NCBI GenBank assembly: GCA_017958585.1
Contig: JAGDCK010000144.1
Coordinates: forward strand, 1 to 31,710
Direction: 5' to 3'
Length of the DNA: 31,710 nucleotides
Source of the DNA: Lachnospiraceae bacterium
Lineage (GTDB): Bacteria; Bacillota; Clostridia; Lachnospirales; Lachnospiraceae
Shown here: piece after piece, positions 8,623 to 15,617 of the stretch
Numbering within the stretch: the first letter of the stretch is position 1
Layout: each line of letters begins with the position of its first letter
The notes under the pieces: generated by a model
The model's input: only the letters and a program-made list of their open reading frames with translations
Database searches by the model: none
What the model was told of the DNA's origin: nothing
Program-made: the position numbers and the translations under genes

Positions 8623-8727
8623 CTATGCGAAATATGCTACAGTTGAAAGTAACATCGCAAGTACGATGATCAGAACGATGATTCCTGAAAAGATGCGTTT
8701 TGATTTTTTGCTGTTCATGTTCATCAT
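8623..8727 (-). CDS. 34-residue single-pass membrane microprotein (Prli42-like)
   Basis: A very short gene encodes MMNMNSKKSKRIF followed by one hydrophobic helix (SGIIVLIIVLAMLLSTVAYFA) and a TAG stop. It has a clear ribosome site (AAGAGGATTTAAGCC) and lies 34 bases downstream of the start site predicted from a near-consensus promoter, so it is very likely expressed. A basic N-terminus, one helix and the MLLST motif near the end resemble Prli42, the stressosome-associated membrane miniprotein known from Listeria, and DUF4044-type microproteins. That relationship is inferred from pattern only and no stressosome genes are visible here. Two adjacent ATGs (8727 and 8724) are possible starts. It would be missed by most annotation because of its size. 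Confidence 0.7.
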   Translation of the reverse strand: MMNMNSKKSKRIFSGIIVLIIVLAMLLSTVAYFA

Positions 8728-8767
8728 GGCTTAAATCCTCTTTTCATACAAAAAACTCTGAAAGGAT

Positions 8768-8796
8768 ATTATATATGAATTTCACTATTTTGGCAA
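8768..8796 (-). promoter_or_regulatory. Near-consensus sigma-A promoter of microprotein-vanW operon
   Basis: Read on the minus strand, TTGCCA (-35, 8791-8796, 5/6) is separated by exactly 17 bases from TATAAT (-10, 8768-8773, 6/6). Transcription would begin near 8761, giving a leader of about 33 bases before the microprotein ATG. The promoter lies across the ribosome site and start codon of the divergent plus-strand gene at 8775. Confidence 0.75.
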
Positions 8797-9389
8797 GTTT
8801 AATCGTCTTGTCCATTGCGCTGATGGTGGCAATAAAACGCCAGGCAAAGAAAGCCGATTCCATAGACAGAGACTTTTGGGACCGTGAAGCAAGAAGCAAC
8901 ATGGTGAGAAAAAAGAGCCTGGATAACCTGGACTATATAAATATCCCCCTGGAGCAGTTTCCCACAAACCTGTTAAACGACGATGCCGAAGTCATGGATT
9001 ATATCGATGTTTTAAGCGAACTTACCGGAAAAAAAATCGTCAATTTCTCAGGGTTTTCAAACACGGACTTAAAGCTTGAATACGGCGCCGGAAACCTTCC
9101 CGAGCTCTCCGAATATGACTCAAATTACACGGTCATGGTCCGTACCATTCAGGCCTGGGCAGACAGACTTCTGTCCGCAGGATACGGAAAAGAAGCATCC
9201 CTTCTGATGGAATACGCCATCTCCACGGGAACCGACATCACCGCGACCTATGACAAGCTTGCGGATTATTATTTCGAAAAAAAAGAGTTTGGCGACATAG
9301 ACAAACTTATCTACCGCGCCGAACTCCTTAAATCTCCCAACAAAAAAATAATCCTTAAGCACTTAAAGGATAATTATCCCCAGTTGTGA
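8775..9389 (+). CDS. Membrane-anchored hypothetical protein
   Basis: A 204-residue protein that I do not recognise as a named family. An N-terminal helix (NFTILASLIVLSIALMVAI) anchors it, followed by a basic segment and a cytoplasmic-looking soluble region. The C-terminal half is helical, with an arrangement (ADRLLSAGYGKEASLLMEYAI, then DKLADYYFEKKEFGDIDKLI) resembling degenerate TPR-type helix pairs. The start at 8775 is chosen because it follows GAAAGGATATTATAT at proper spacing; an earlier TTG at 8700 would put 25 cysteine-rich, non-membrane residues ahead of the helix. It stands alone on the plus strand and ends at a strong terminator. A weak promoter candidate is TTGCTG-N17-TTAAAT (8708-8736). 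Confidence 0.75.
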   Translation: MNFTILASLIVLSIALMVAIKRQAKKADSIDRDFWDREARSNMVRKKSLDNLDYINIPLEQFPTNLLNDDAEVMDYIDVLSELTGKKIVNFSGFSNTDLKLEYGAGNLPELSEYDSNYTVMVRTIQAWADRLLSAGYGKEASLLMEYAISTGTDITATYDKLADYYFEKKEFGDIDKLIYRAELLKSPNKKIILKHLKDNYPQL

Positions 9390-9423
9390 TCCCGGTATAT
9401 ATTTTTCCGATCAAGTCGTATCT

Positions 9424-9457
9424 GCCTGCCACAGGAACTCCTTAGGCAGGCCTTTTT
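9424..9457 (+). terminator. Rho-independent terminator of the hypothetical gene
   Basis: GCCTGCC (9424-9430) pairs with GGCAGGC (9445-9451); the loop contains a further AGGA/TCCT pairing. Five T follow (9453-9457). It is 34 bases past the 8775-9389 gene and also touches the 3' end of the convergent exonuclease gene. Confidence 0.8.
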
Positions 9458-10163
9458 ACACATTCCTTCCATATTTGGAAAAAATGATGTCAGTCATGCG
9501 GCTGGCCTCGCTTCGGCTTATCCTGTCTATGTCAAAGTCAATCTTTAAATGATGCTTTGCATAAAGCTTGATGAGCCTTTCTTTTTGTAAAGACGTAGCC
9601 GGCACATCTCTTTTTACATTAAATATCATGGGGCCCGGCTCAAAAAGCTTCTCATCCGGTCCGTCGAAAACCTCCGCAAGCTTCAGATACAAGAGGTGCG
9701 TAGCATATGCATCCTCCATGGCCCTGTGGGCCTTTAATGGTATCTCATAGTGCTCACACAAAAATCCTAGACTCCTGTGTTCCAGTTCCGGAAGATACTT
9801 CCTGGCGATCTTAAGCGTATCTATTCCACGCTTTTCAAATTTAATCTTCTCGTTTACAGCCTCTTTTTTTAAAAATGAATAGTCAAATAATATGCTGTGG
9901 CCAAGTAAGGGCAGATCCTCGATAAAATCCACAAGTCCCGGAAACACTTCCTCTATGTAAGGTGCCCCGGCAAGTTCCGCGTCATCTATACCTGTCATAT
10001 TTGCCACATATTCAGGCTGTGGTCTCCCGGGGTTTATCAGAGATGAAAACTTCTCTGCCACAACGCCGTTTATTACTTTTACTGCGCCAATCTCAGTTAT
10101 CTTATCACGCTTGGGGTTTAGCCCTGTGGTCTCCAAATCAATTGATACATACGAATCTGTCAT
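9456..10163 (-). CDS. DnaQ-like 3'-5' exonuclease (DEDDh)
   Basis: A 235-residue protein of the proofreading exonuclease superfamily (DnaQ / PolC epsilon-like), predicted to remove nucleotides from DNA 3' ends using two metal ions. The DEDDh residues are visible: Asp9 and Glu11 in SIDLETTGLNP, the second Asp in HSILFDYSFL (near 95) and the His/Asp pair in KAHRAMEDAYATH (near 144-149). The exonuclease fold ends around residue 165; the remaining 70 residues are a helical tail with no recognised domain. It is a stand-alone nuclease rather than a polymerase part. The ATG follows AAAAGAGGATAAA, a ribosome site made by the end of the small ORF just upstream. Confidence 0.9.
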   Translation of the reverse strand: MTDSYVSIDLETTGLNPKRDKITEIGAVKVINGVVAEKFSSLINPGRPQPEYVANMTGIDDAELAGAPYIEEVFPGLVDFIEDLPLLGHSILFDYSFLKKEAVNEKIKFEKRGIDTLKIARKYLPELEHRSLGFLCEHYEIPLKAHRAMEDAYATHLLYLKLAEVFDGPDEKLFEPGPMIFNVKRDVPATSLQKERLIKLYAKHHLKIDFDIDRISRSEASRMTDIIFSKYGRNV

Positions 10164-10164
10164 T

Positions 10165-10236
10165 TTATCCTCTTTTACGCCGCTTTTTCAGCCTGTCCGC
10201 ACTCTTGCGGTCATCTTTTGTGACTCTGATCCTCAT
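10165..10236 (-). CDS. Possible 23-residue basic peptide or rSAM read-through tail
   Basis: This short frame encodes MRIRVTKDDRKSADRLKKRRKRG. It is in the same frame as the upstream radical SAM gene and separated from that gene's TAG only by sense codons, including a GTG at 10254 that would give 29 residues. There is no ribosome site before either start, and the last codons double as the exonuclease ribosome site. The strongly amphipathic charge pattern looks coded, but no family is recognised. It may be a C-terminal extension reached by read-through, a remnant, or chance. Confidence 0.25.
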   Translation of the reverse strand: MRIRVTKDDRKSADRLKKRRKRG

Positions 10237-10275
10237 TTCATATTTTGCGGTCACATATGGGGCAAAAAAATAACA

Positions 10276-11997
10276 CTACCGGATCACGCAGGTCCTTGCC
10301 TCCATGTTAAGGGGATTTCTCTCGGAATAATCAAAGAGTATCGCTGTCTCCTTTTTTGCAGGCACAACGCTGTTTACATCGAAATCAAAGAATTCCAGAT
10401 GCGCATTTCTTCGAAGCTGCTTTTTGTCAAAGCCTATGTATGAGGGAAGGTATTTTCTCTCCTTCTCCTCCGCCTCGAAAAACGCTTTTATTCTCATCTT
10501 TTCATCATCCGACAGTTCCCCGGCAAAATCCGGTCTGCTCTTTAAATTTTCTCTAAGATACATGTCATACAGAGCAAGATCCCTGTAAAAATCCATGTTC
10601 TCCGGGTCTTTGTCCCGCAGAAAATTAAGGAGTACGTTGTAGCGGTAGCTCCTTGCGGGAGACGCCACAAAATATCCGTTTTTTTCATAAAACTTTGCAA
10701 GCTCTTCAAACATGTCAAAGGGTGACTCAAAAATCTTAACCATGGCAGGAAGAATGTGGGTGAACTGGTTTGAGTTGTAATAGAGCTCCACCATCTCCTC
10801 CACCTGTTTTAATCTGAGTACTTCCCCGAAGTTTAGCCAATTGGTAAAGAGCACTTCGTAGGGAGGTTCGTCGCTGTAGCAGATGCCGTACTTTTCCGCA
10901 TCCGCCTCCATCTTTGCGCCCTTTAGGACCTTTAGAAATCCCATCTGAAGCTGCTCCGGCTCCATGGAATATACGTCATTAAAGGATTTTTTAAAGGAGG
11001 CATAGTCTTCATAGGGAAGACCCACGATAAGGTCCAGATGCTCATGAACGTTTCGGCCTGCCTTTACACTCTCCACGATGGTTCGAAGCTTGTCGATATC
11101 CATCCTGCGGTTTATGGCGTCGATGGTCATGAGATTGGTGGACTGAACGCCGATCTCGAGCTGCGCAAGCCCCGGACGAAACTCCTTTAACAGATCAAGC
11201 TCGTCCTCTTTTAAGATATCCGCGGCTATCTCGAAGTGGAAGTTTGTGACACCGTTGTCATGCTCGTGGATATAACGCCATATCTCCATGGTCCTGTCAT
11301 GATCGCAGTTGAAGGTCCTGTCTATAAACTTTACCTGCTTAACCTTTTTGTCCAGGAAAAACTGAAGCTCACTCTTTACAAGGTCAAGGCTTCTGAATCT
11401 GAGGGTCTTTTCCACGGAGGAGAGGCAATAACTGCAGCTGTAGGGACATCCCCTTGAGGACTCATAGTAAATGATCCTGTCTTTGTACTCTGACATGTCA
11501 TTGTAAAAAAACGGTATTGTATCCATATCCACAGGCTTTGCCACACCGGTAAAGCCACCGGGAAGCTGCAGGCCCCTGATGGACTTAAGGGCATTTTCAT
11601 CCCCGCCATCAGCATACCATTTTATAAGGCTTTTAAAGGTTTCCTCCCCTTCCCCCACCATGATACCGGTAAGCTCGCCAAACTTTTTTATGGTTTCTTC
11701 CCCGTGATAGCTTACCTCAGGACCGCCGAGCCAGATATCCGTGTCAGGAAGAACTTTTTTCAGTTCCTTCAGCAAAAGCTTCACAATATCAAAATTCCAG
11801 ATGTAACAGGAAAAACCTATTACATCCGGACTTTTACGATAGATATCAGCCAGAATATCCCTTGTGTATTGATTGATGGTATATTCCGCTATCTCAATAT
11901 GCTCTGCGTACTCAGGGCCGGCGTATGCCTTAAGGCTCCTGACTGCGGGATTTGTATGTATGAACTTTGCATTTATCCCAACCAGCAAAAATTTCAT
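10276..11997 (-). CDS. B12-binding-domain radical SAM protein, DUF4080 type
   Basis: A 573-residue radical S-adenosylmethionine enzyme. Residues 1-130 form the Rossmann-like cobalamin-binding-type domain (MKFLLVGINAKFIHTNPAVR; WLGGPEVSYH), but no DxHxxG cobalamin ligand is visible, so B12 may be bound differently or not at all. The [4Fe-4S] motif is Cys184, Cys188 and Cys191 in RGCPYSCSYC, followed by the elongator/KamA-like barrel with FIDRTFNCD and the later LDLIVGLPYED segment. A DUF4080-type C-terminal region follows from about 390. The substrate is unknown. The ATG at 11997 is 3 bases after the aldo/keto reductase stop, so the two are co-transcribed and probably coupled. Confidence 0.88.
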   Translation of the reverse strand: MKFLLVGINAKFIHTNPAVRSLKAYAGPEYAEHIEIAEYTINQYTRDILADIYRKSPDVIGFSCYIWNFDIVKLLLKELKKVLPDTDIWLGGPEVSYHGEETIKKFGELTGIMVGEGEETFKSLIKWYADGGDENALKSIRGLQLPGGFTGVAKPVDMDTIPFFYNDMSEYKDRIIYYESSRGCPYSCSYCLSSVEKTLRFRSLDLVKSELQFFLDKKVKQVKFIDRTFNCDHDRTMEIWRYIHEHDNGVTNFHFEIAADILKEDELDLLKEFRPGLAQLEIGVQSTNLMTIDAINRRMDIDKLRTIVESVKAGRNVHEHLDLIVGLPYEDYASFKKSFNDVYSMEPEQLQMGFLKVLKGAKMEADAEKYGICYSDEPPYEVLFTNWLNFGEVLRLKQVEEMVELYYNSNQFTHILPAMVKIFESPFDMFEELAKFYEKNGYFVASPARSYRYNVLLNFLRDKDPENMDFYRDLALYDMYLRENLKSRPDFAGELSDDEKMRIKAFFEAEEKERKYLPSYIGFDKKQLRRNAHLEFFDFDVNSVVPAKKETAILFDYSERNPLNMEARTCVIR

Positions 11998-12000
11998 GAT

Positions 12001-13146
12001 CTAAAACCTGAATTCCTTTTTATCCAGATCGGCCTGGGCCTTCTTTAAGTCGGAACGAATGGAGAGATGCTGAGGACACTTCTGTTCGCAGGCACCGCAC
12101 TCTTTGCAGTTCTTTGCCTGATGTGCCTCTCCTATCTCATGCTCCCAAAGCCATGAAGCCGAATTGTAATTGCCATATACATGATAAGTATTCCAAGCCT
12201 TGAAGCATCCGGGGATATCCACTCCGAAAGGACAGGGCATACAGTATCTGCATCCTGTACAGCCGTTCTGTACGCGGCTCTTCATAATGCTTACCACGTC
12301 ATCCACAGTCTTTTTCTCTGCGTCTGTCATGGGCTTAAAGTCTATAAAGGTATTCAGATTGTCATCCACCTGCTCCATGGTGCTCATGCCTGAGAGGATC
12401 ACTTTTACATTGTCAAAAGTTCCAACCCATCTGAGTGCGAATGAAGCCATGGATGCATTGGGATCAAGAGCAGTGAATTTTTCTCTGATATCGGGAGCAA
12501 GGTTTGCAAGAGTTCCTCCCTTTACAGGCTCCATGATCACAAGGGGCACGCCCTTTTTCTTTGCAAGCTCATATCCTTTTACGCCTGCCTGCTCATCCGC
12601 GTCCATATAATTTAACTGGATCTGGCAAAAATCCCATTCCGTATAATTGATGATCTCCTTAAAAGCTGAATATTCATCGTGGAATGAAAAACCAAGATAC
12701 TTGAATTTTCCGGCCTTTTTCATCTCTTTTAATTTCTCTACAACGCCCATATCACGCATTTTTTCAAATACTTCTCTGTCAAGAGCGTGCATAAGATAAA
12801 AATCCACATGATCGGTCCTAAGCTTCTGAAGCTGTTCCTCAAAGATCCTGTCCACATCATCCAGACTCTTTACAAGCCATACGGGAAGTTTCGTAGCAAG
12901 ATAAAATGAATCCCTGTCATATTTTTGCAAAACTTTTCCGACAAATCTCTCGCTCTCGCCACCGTGATAAGGGTAAGCGGTATCGATGTAATTTACTCCG
13001 CTTGCGATGGCTTTATCCAGCATCTCTTCAGCCCTTGCCTCATCGATCTTACCGTCCTCTGTTGTAGGAAATCTCATACAGCCAAAACCAAGAAGACTTA
13101 CCTTCGCCCCTGTTTTTCCCATGTCGCGCATTTCCATGTTGCCCAT
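12001..13146 (-). CDS. Aldo/keto reductase with C-terminal 2[4Fe-4S] ferredoxin domain
   Basis: A 381-residue oxidoreductase. Residues 1-280 form the aldo/keto reductase barrel with the catalytic Asp and Tyr in YIDTAYPYHGGES (near 51-56), Lys in LATKLP and His in DFYLMHALD. The last 100 residues carry cysteine clusters typical of two [4Fe-4S] centres: CTGCRYCMPCPFGVDIP and CKECGACEQKCPQHL. Such fusions are frequent in anaerobic clostridia and probably pass electrons from ferredoxin or between clusters and nicotinamide. The ATG at 13146 has a strong AAGAGAGGTACAA ribosome site, immediately after the CapA gene. The substrate is unknown. Confidence 0.92.
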   Translation of the reverse strand: MGNMEMRDMGKTGAKVSLLGFGCMRFPTTEDGKIDEARAEEMLDKAIASGVNYIDTAYPYHGGESERFVGKVLQKYDRDSFYLATKLPVWLVKSLDDVDRIFEEQLQKLRTDHVDFYLMHALDREVFEKMRDMGVVEKLKEMKKAGKFKYLGFSFHDEYSAFKEIINYTEWDFCQIQLNYMDADEQAGVKGYELAKKKGVPLVIMEPVKGGTLANLAPDIREKFTALDPNASMASFALRWVGTFDNVKVILSGMSTMEQVDDNLNTFIDFKPMTDAEKKTVDDVVSIMKSRVQNGCTGCRYCMPCPFGVDIPGCFKAWNTYHVYGNYNSASWLWEHEIGEAHQAKNCKECGACEQKCPQHLSIRSDLKKAQADLDKKEFRF

Positions 13147-13166
13147 TTGTACCTCTCTTTCCGTGA

Positions 13167-14363
13167 CTATCTTGAAGTCACAATGCCATTATCATCTATT
13201 ATTGTATCATATACATTACTGTATGTATTTAATCTCTCAATTATCCTGTTATAATCCTCGCCCTCAGCCGGTGTGGGTCTGAAATCATTTCTCTCCTTTA
13301 CGGAGCTGACGCTGCAGGGGATCACATAGCCCTTTGTCTCCGACAGATTTTTGTCATCGTCAAAGATAAACTCCTCCCTGTAAATGATGCTGTCCTTGTC
13401 CACCGGATTTCTGTTTGCGCCAAAGCAAAAATTCCCCATGGAATACACTATGTGTCTGCCCTCATATTCCTCTATGGACTGTAACACATGGGGGTGACAT
13501 CCGATCACCAGATCAAAGCCCTGATCTATGCAATAGTGGCCGATGTTTATCTGATCTTCATCCGGGTAGAATTCTCTCTCGATGCCCCAGTGAAGCGCCG
13601 CCACCAATATGTCAGGGCGCTCCTCAAACTGAGAAGCGGCACTGTCTATCAGCTTCTTTGCGTAATCTTTTAACCCCAGACAGTTTATGGCTACAACCCC
13701 GACGGATACATCACCTGCTTCATACAGCACTACTTTGTTGTCGTAGGCATAGGGCATATCCACCGCATCAAGAGCGTCTCTTGTGTCTTTTGCACCCTCC
13801 TCAAAAAAATCATTTCTGTGATTGTTTGCAAGTGTCACCACATCTATCCCTGCCTTTGGAAGGATCGATGCATATTCCTGTCTGCCTCTTAAGTAGTAGT
13901 CTCTTCCGGGATTTCTCTCCTCGCTGTCTGTGAGGTTTCCCTCCAGGTTTATGACTGTGATATCATCATCTGAAAAAAACTCTTTTACATTTGAAAAAAA
14001 ATAATCGCCGCCATTAGTATCATATGCCTCATCAAAGGTTCCCGAATACCCCTGCTCCTCGTAGCTGCAAAGCGTCACGTCCCCCACAGCGGACAGCACG
14101 ATCTTTTTTTCTGTCGGGATTTCCTGCTCCACAGGGGCTGTCGCCTCATCCGTTTCGATCTTTTCCGCAATACTCTCCAGGGTCACGATCTGTTCCTTAG
14201 GCGCTTTAGGTAATCTCACCTCTGCGTCCTCCGCCTCAAAGATCGTATATCCGTCTTCTGTTTCGCCTCTTTTTTCAAGGAGTGCATCTTTGTATATTCC
14301 GCATGATGTGAGCAAAATACTGCATGCGATCAACAGTCCGCACTGTTTTAATATATACCTCAT
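13167..14363 (-). CDS. CapA-family lipoprotein (PgsA-like metallophosphatase fold)
   Basis: A 398-residue surface lipoprotein. The signal peptide ends in a lipobox LLTSC with the lipidated cysteine at residue 21. After a linker of about 80 residues comes the CapA domain: SAVGDVTLC, VINLEGNLT, VVTLANNHRND, AALHWGIERE, IGCHPHVLQ and IVYSMGNFCFG. These are the conserved elements of proteins tied to poly-gamma-glutamate capsule formation, whose fold is that of calcineurin-type phosphatases. No pgsB or pgsC is present, so a capsule role here is not supported and the activity is unknown. It heads the run CapA, aldo/keto reductase, radical SAM, exonuclease. Confidence 0.88.
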   Translation of the reverse strand: MRYILKQCGLLIACSILLTSCGIYKDALLEKRGETEDGYTIFEAEDAEVRLPKAPKEQIVTLESIAEKIETDEATAPVEQEIPTEKKIVLSAVGDVTLCSYEEQGYSGTFDEAYDTNGGDYFFSNVKEFFSDDDITVINLEGNLTDSEERNPGRDYYLRGRQEYASILPKAGIDVVTLANNHRNDFFEEGAKDTRDALDAVDMPYAYDNKVVLYEAGDVSVGVVAINCLGLKDYAKKLIDSAASQFEERPDILVAALHWGIEREFYPDEDQINIGHYCIDQGFDLVIGCHPHVLQSIEEYEGRHIVYSMGNFCFGANRNPVDKDSIIYREEFIFDDDKNLSETKGYVIPCSVSSVKERNDFRPTPAEGEDYNRIIERLNTYSNVYDTIIDDNGIVTSR

Positions 14364-14432
14364 AGAATTTCACGCTTTCAAAACTACGACTTACCAAAGT
14401 CTCTCATTTTCATAACGCCACAGTCTTTTTTC

Positions 14433-14462
14433 ATTATAACATAACTTTCGCATTCTTATGAA
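14433..14462 (-). promoter_or_regulatory. Extended -10 promoter for capA operon
   Basis: On the minus strand the sequence TGTTATAAT gives a perfect extended -10 (TATAAT at 14433-14438), with a weak -35 TTCATA (14457-14462) 18 bases upstream. Transcription would start near 14426, about 60 bases before the CapA ATG. Confidence 0.6.
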
Positions 14463-14517
14463 TCATATTTATTGTTCAAAAAAGAAACGGAGGATCAGGT
14501 CGGCGTTTTCATTAAAC

Positions 14518-14551
14518 ACATAAACCTGAAATGATCATGTTCGGTTTACAT
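14518..14551 (+). promoter_or_regulatory. BirA-type biotin operator upstream of birA
   Basis: Inverted half-sites TAAACC (14521-14526) and GGTTTA (14543-14548) are separated by exactly 16 bases, and an inner palindrome ATGATCAT lies between them. Both the half-site sequence and the 16-base spacing match the classical bioO arrangement (GTAAACC-N16-GGTTTAC). A further right-type half-site, GGTTTACAA, lies at 14564-14572. The operator's right arm contains the -35 hexamer of the birA promoter, so binding would repress birA. Confidence 0.72.
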
Positions 14552-14573
14552 TTGCAAAATCAAGGTTTACAAT
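14545..14573 (+). promoter_or_regulatory. birA promoter giving a leaderless transcript
   Basis: TTTACA (-35, 14545-14550, 5/6) and TACAAT (-10, 14568-14573, 5/6) are separated by exactly 17 bases. With a 6-base discriminator, transcription would begin at 14580, the A of the birA ATG. No ribosome site is visible before this ATG. Confidence 0.6.
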
Positions 14574-14579
14574 CTCCTT

Positions 14580-15596
14580 ATGAAAACAAAAGATGCGATA
14601 AAAAAAATACTAAATGACAATTACGGGAATTTTGTATCCGGCGAGGAGATAGCTTCAAAGCTGTATGTGTCAAGGGCGGCGGTGTGGAAAGCGATAAAAG
14701 CACTGACAGATGAAGGCTTACAGATAGAGGCTGTGACAAACAAGGGCTATCGGTTAAAAAGCGACCTTCTGTTAACTGACTGCGACCGGATTATGAAAAA
14801 GTGTGAAGGATATTTTCCGCCTTTTTCCGTTATCCATAAGCCTGTTGTGGACAGTACCAATGATGAAGCCCTTCGGATCCTAAAATCATCAGACCTTCGA
14901 AAAAAAGGGGAAAACACGCTGGTGATAGCCGATGAGCAGACCAAGGGCAGAGGCCGTAGAGGAAGGAGCTTTTATTCTCCCGAGGGATGCGGTTTATACA
15001 TGACTTTACTATTTCACCCAAGGATCGATATCAATTCTCTGACCACCCTTACTGCACTTGCCGCCGTGTCTGTGTTCAGCGCGCTCTCTGAGATCAAGTG
15101 CGAAAATGAACTTAAACCTGCCATAAAATGGGTTAATGATATTTATGTGGAGGATAAAAAGGTGGCAGGAATACTGTCGGAAGCCATCGTGAATATGGAA
15201 GACCCGACAGAAACCGCTGTGCTTATCGGATTCGGAATAAACCTTTTTTCTCCCAAAAACGGTTATCCGAAGTCCCTTAAAAACATTGCGGGAGCAGTGT
15301 TTGACAGGGCAAATCCCCTGTCAAAGGTGACACTGAAAGACGACCTTATAGTCGGTATATTAAAAAACCTTGCTAAGTTCATGGATCCCGCAAATTCAGA
15401 CGAAGCCATCGGAATATACCGTGACAATTCAATGCTCATAGGAAAATATGTAAAGATCAACTCTTTTGACAATGTGGACAGGGATAAGTACGGATATGTC
15501 ACAGGGATCACAGATGATTATAAATTACAGATAAAATACGAAACCGGAGAGACAGACATTCTATCCTCCGGAGAAATAAGCGCCGTCAGGTATTAG
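14580..15596 (+). CDS. birA: Bifunctional biotin protein ligase / biotin operon repressor
   Basis: A 338-residue class II BirA. Residues 1-65 form the winged helix-turn-helix (SGEEIASKLYVSRAAVWKAI); residues 80-270 form the ligase that makes biotinyl-AMP and attaches biotin to carboxylase lysines, with DSTNDEALR near 90, the biotin/ATP loop GRGRRGRSF near 122-130 and KWVNDIYV near 183-190; the final 50 residues are the SH3-like domain. The start matches the usual beginning of the family. The gene is monocistronic, with a BirA-type operator over its own promoter and a predicted transcript that starts on the ATG. It ends in a hairpin shared with the convergent GH65 gene. Confidence 0.95.
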   Translation: MKTKDAIKKILNDNYGNFVSGEEIASKLYVSRAAVWKAIKALTDEGLQIEAVTNKGYRLKSDLLLTDCDRIMKKCEGYFPPFSVIHKPVVDSTNDEALRILKSSDLRKKGENTLVIADEQTKGRGRRGRSFYSPEGCGLYMTLLFHPRIDINSLTTLTALAAVSVFSALSEIKCENELKPAIKWVNDIYVEDKKVAGILSEAIVNMEDPTETAVLIGFGINLFSPKNGYPKSLKNIAGAVFDRANPLSKVTLKDDLIVGILKNLAKFMDPANSDEAIGIYRDNSMLIGKYVKINSFDNVDRDKYGYVTGITDDYKLQIKYETGETDILSSGEISAVRY

Positions 15597-15609
15597 CCTG
15601 CGGCGCTTA
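15577..15609. terminator. Bidirectional hairpin between birA and the GH65 gene
   Basis: TAAGCGCCG-T-CAGG (15577-15590) pairs with CCTG-CGGCGCTTA (15597-15609): 13 base pairs with one bulged T and a 6-base loop that contains the birA stop codon. AT-rich sequence follows on both sides but no long T-run. Confidence 0.6.
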
Positions 15610-15617
15610 ATATCATT

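Noticed and set aside
13415..13933. 172-codon plus-strand open frame opposite capA
   Set aside because: Low-complexity Pro/His/Arg-rich translation typical of the antisense of a coding region; capA on the other strand is certain.
13167..14363. Poly-gamma-glutamate capsule locus
   Set aside because: Only a CapA-type protein is present; the synthetase genes pgsB and pgsC are absent.
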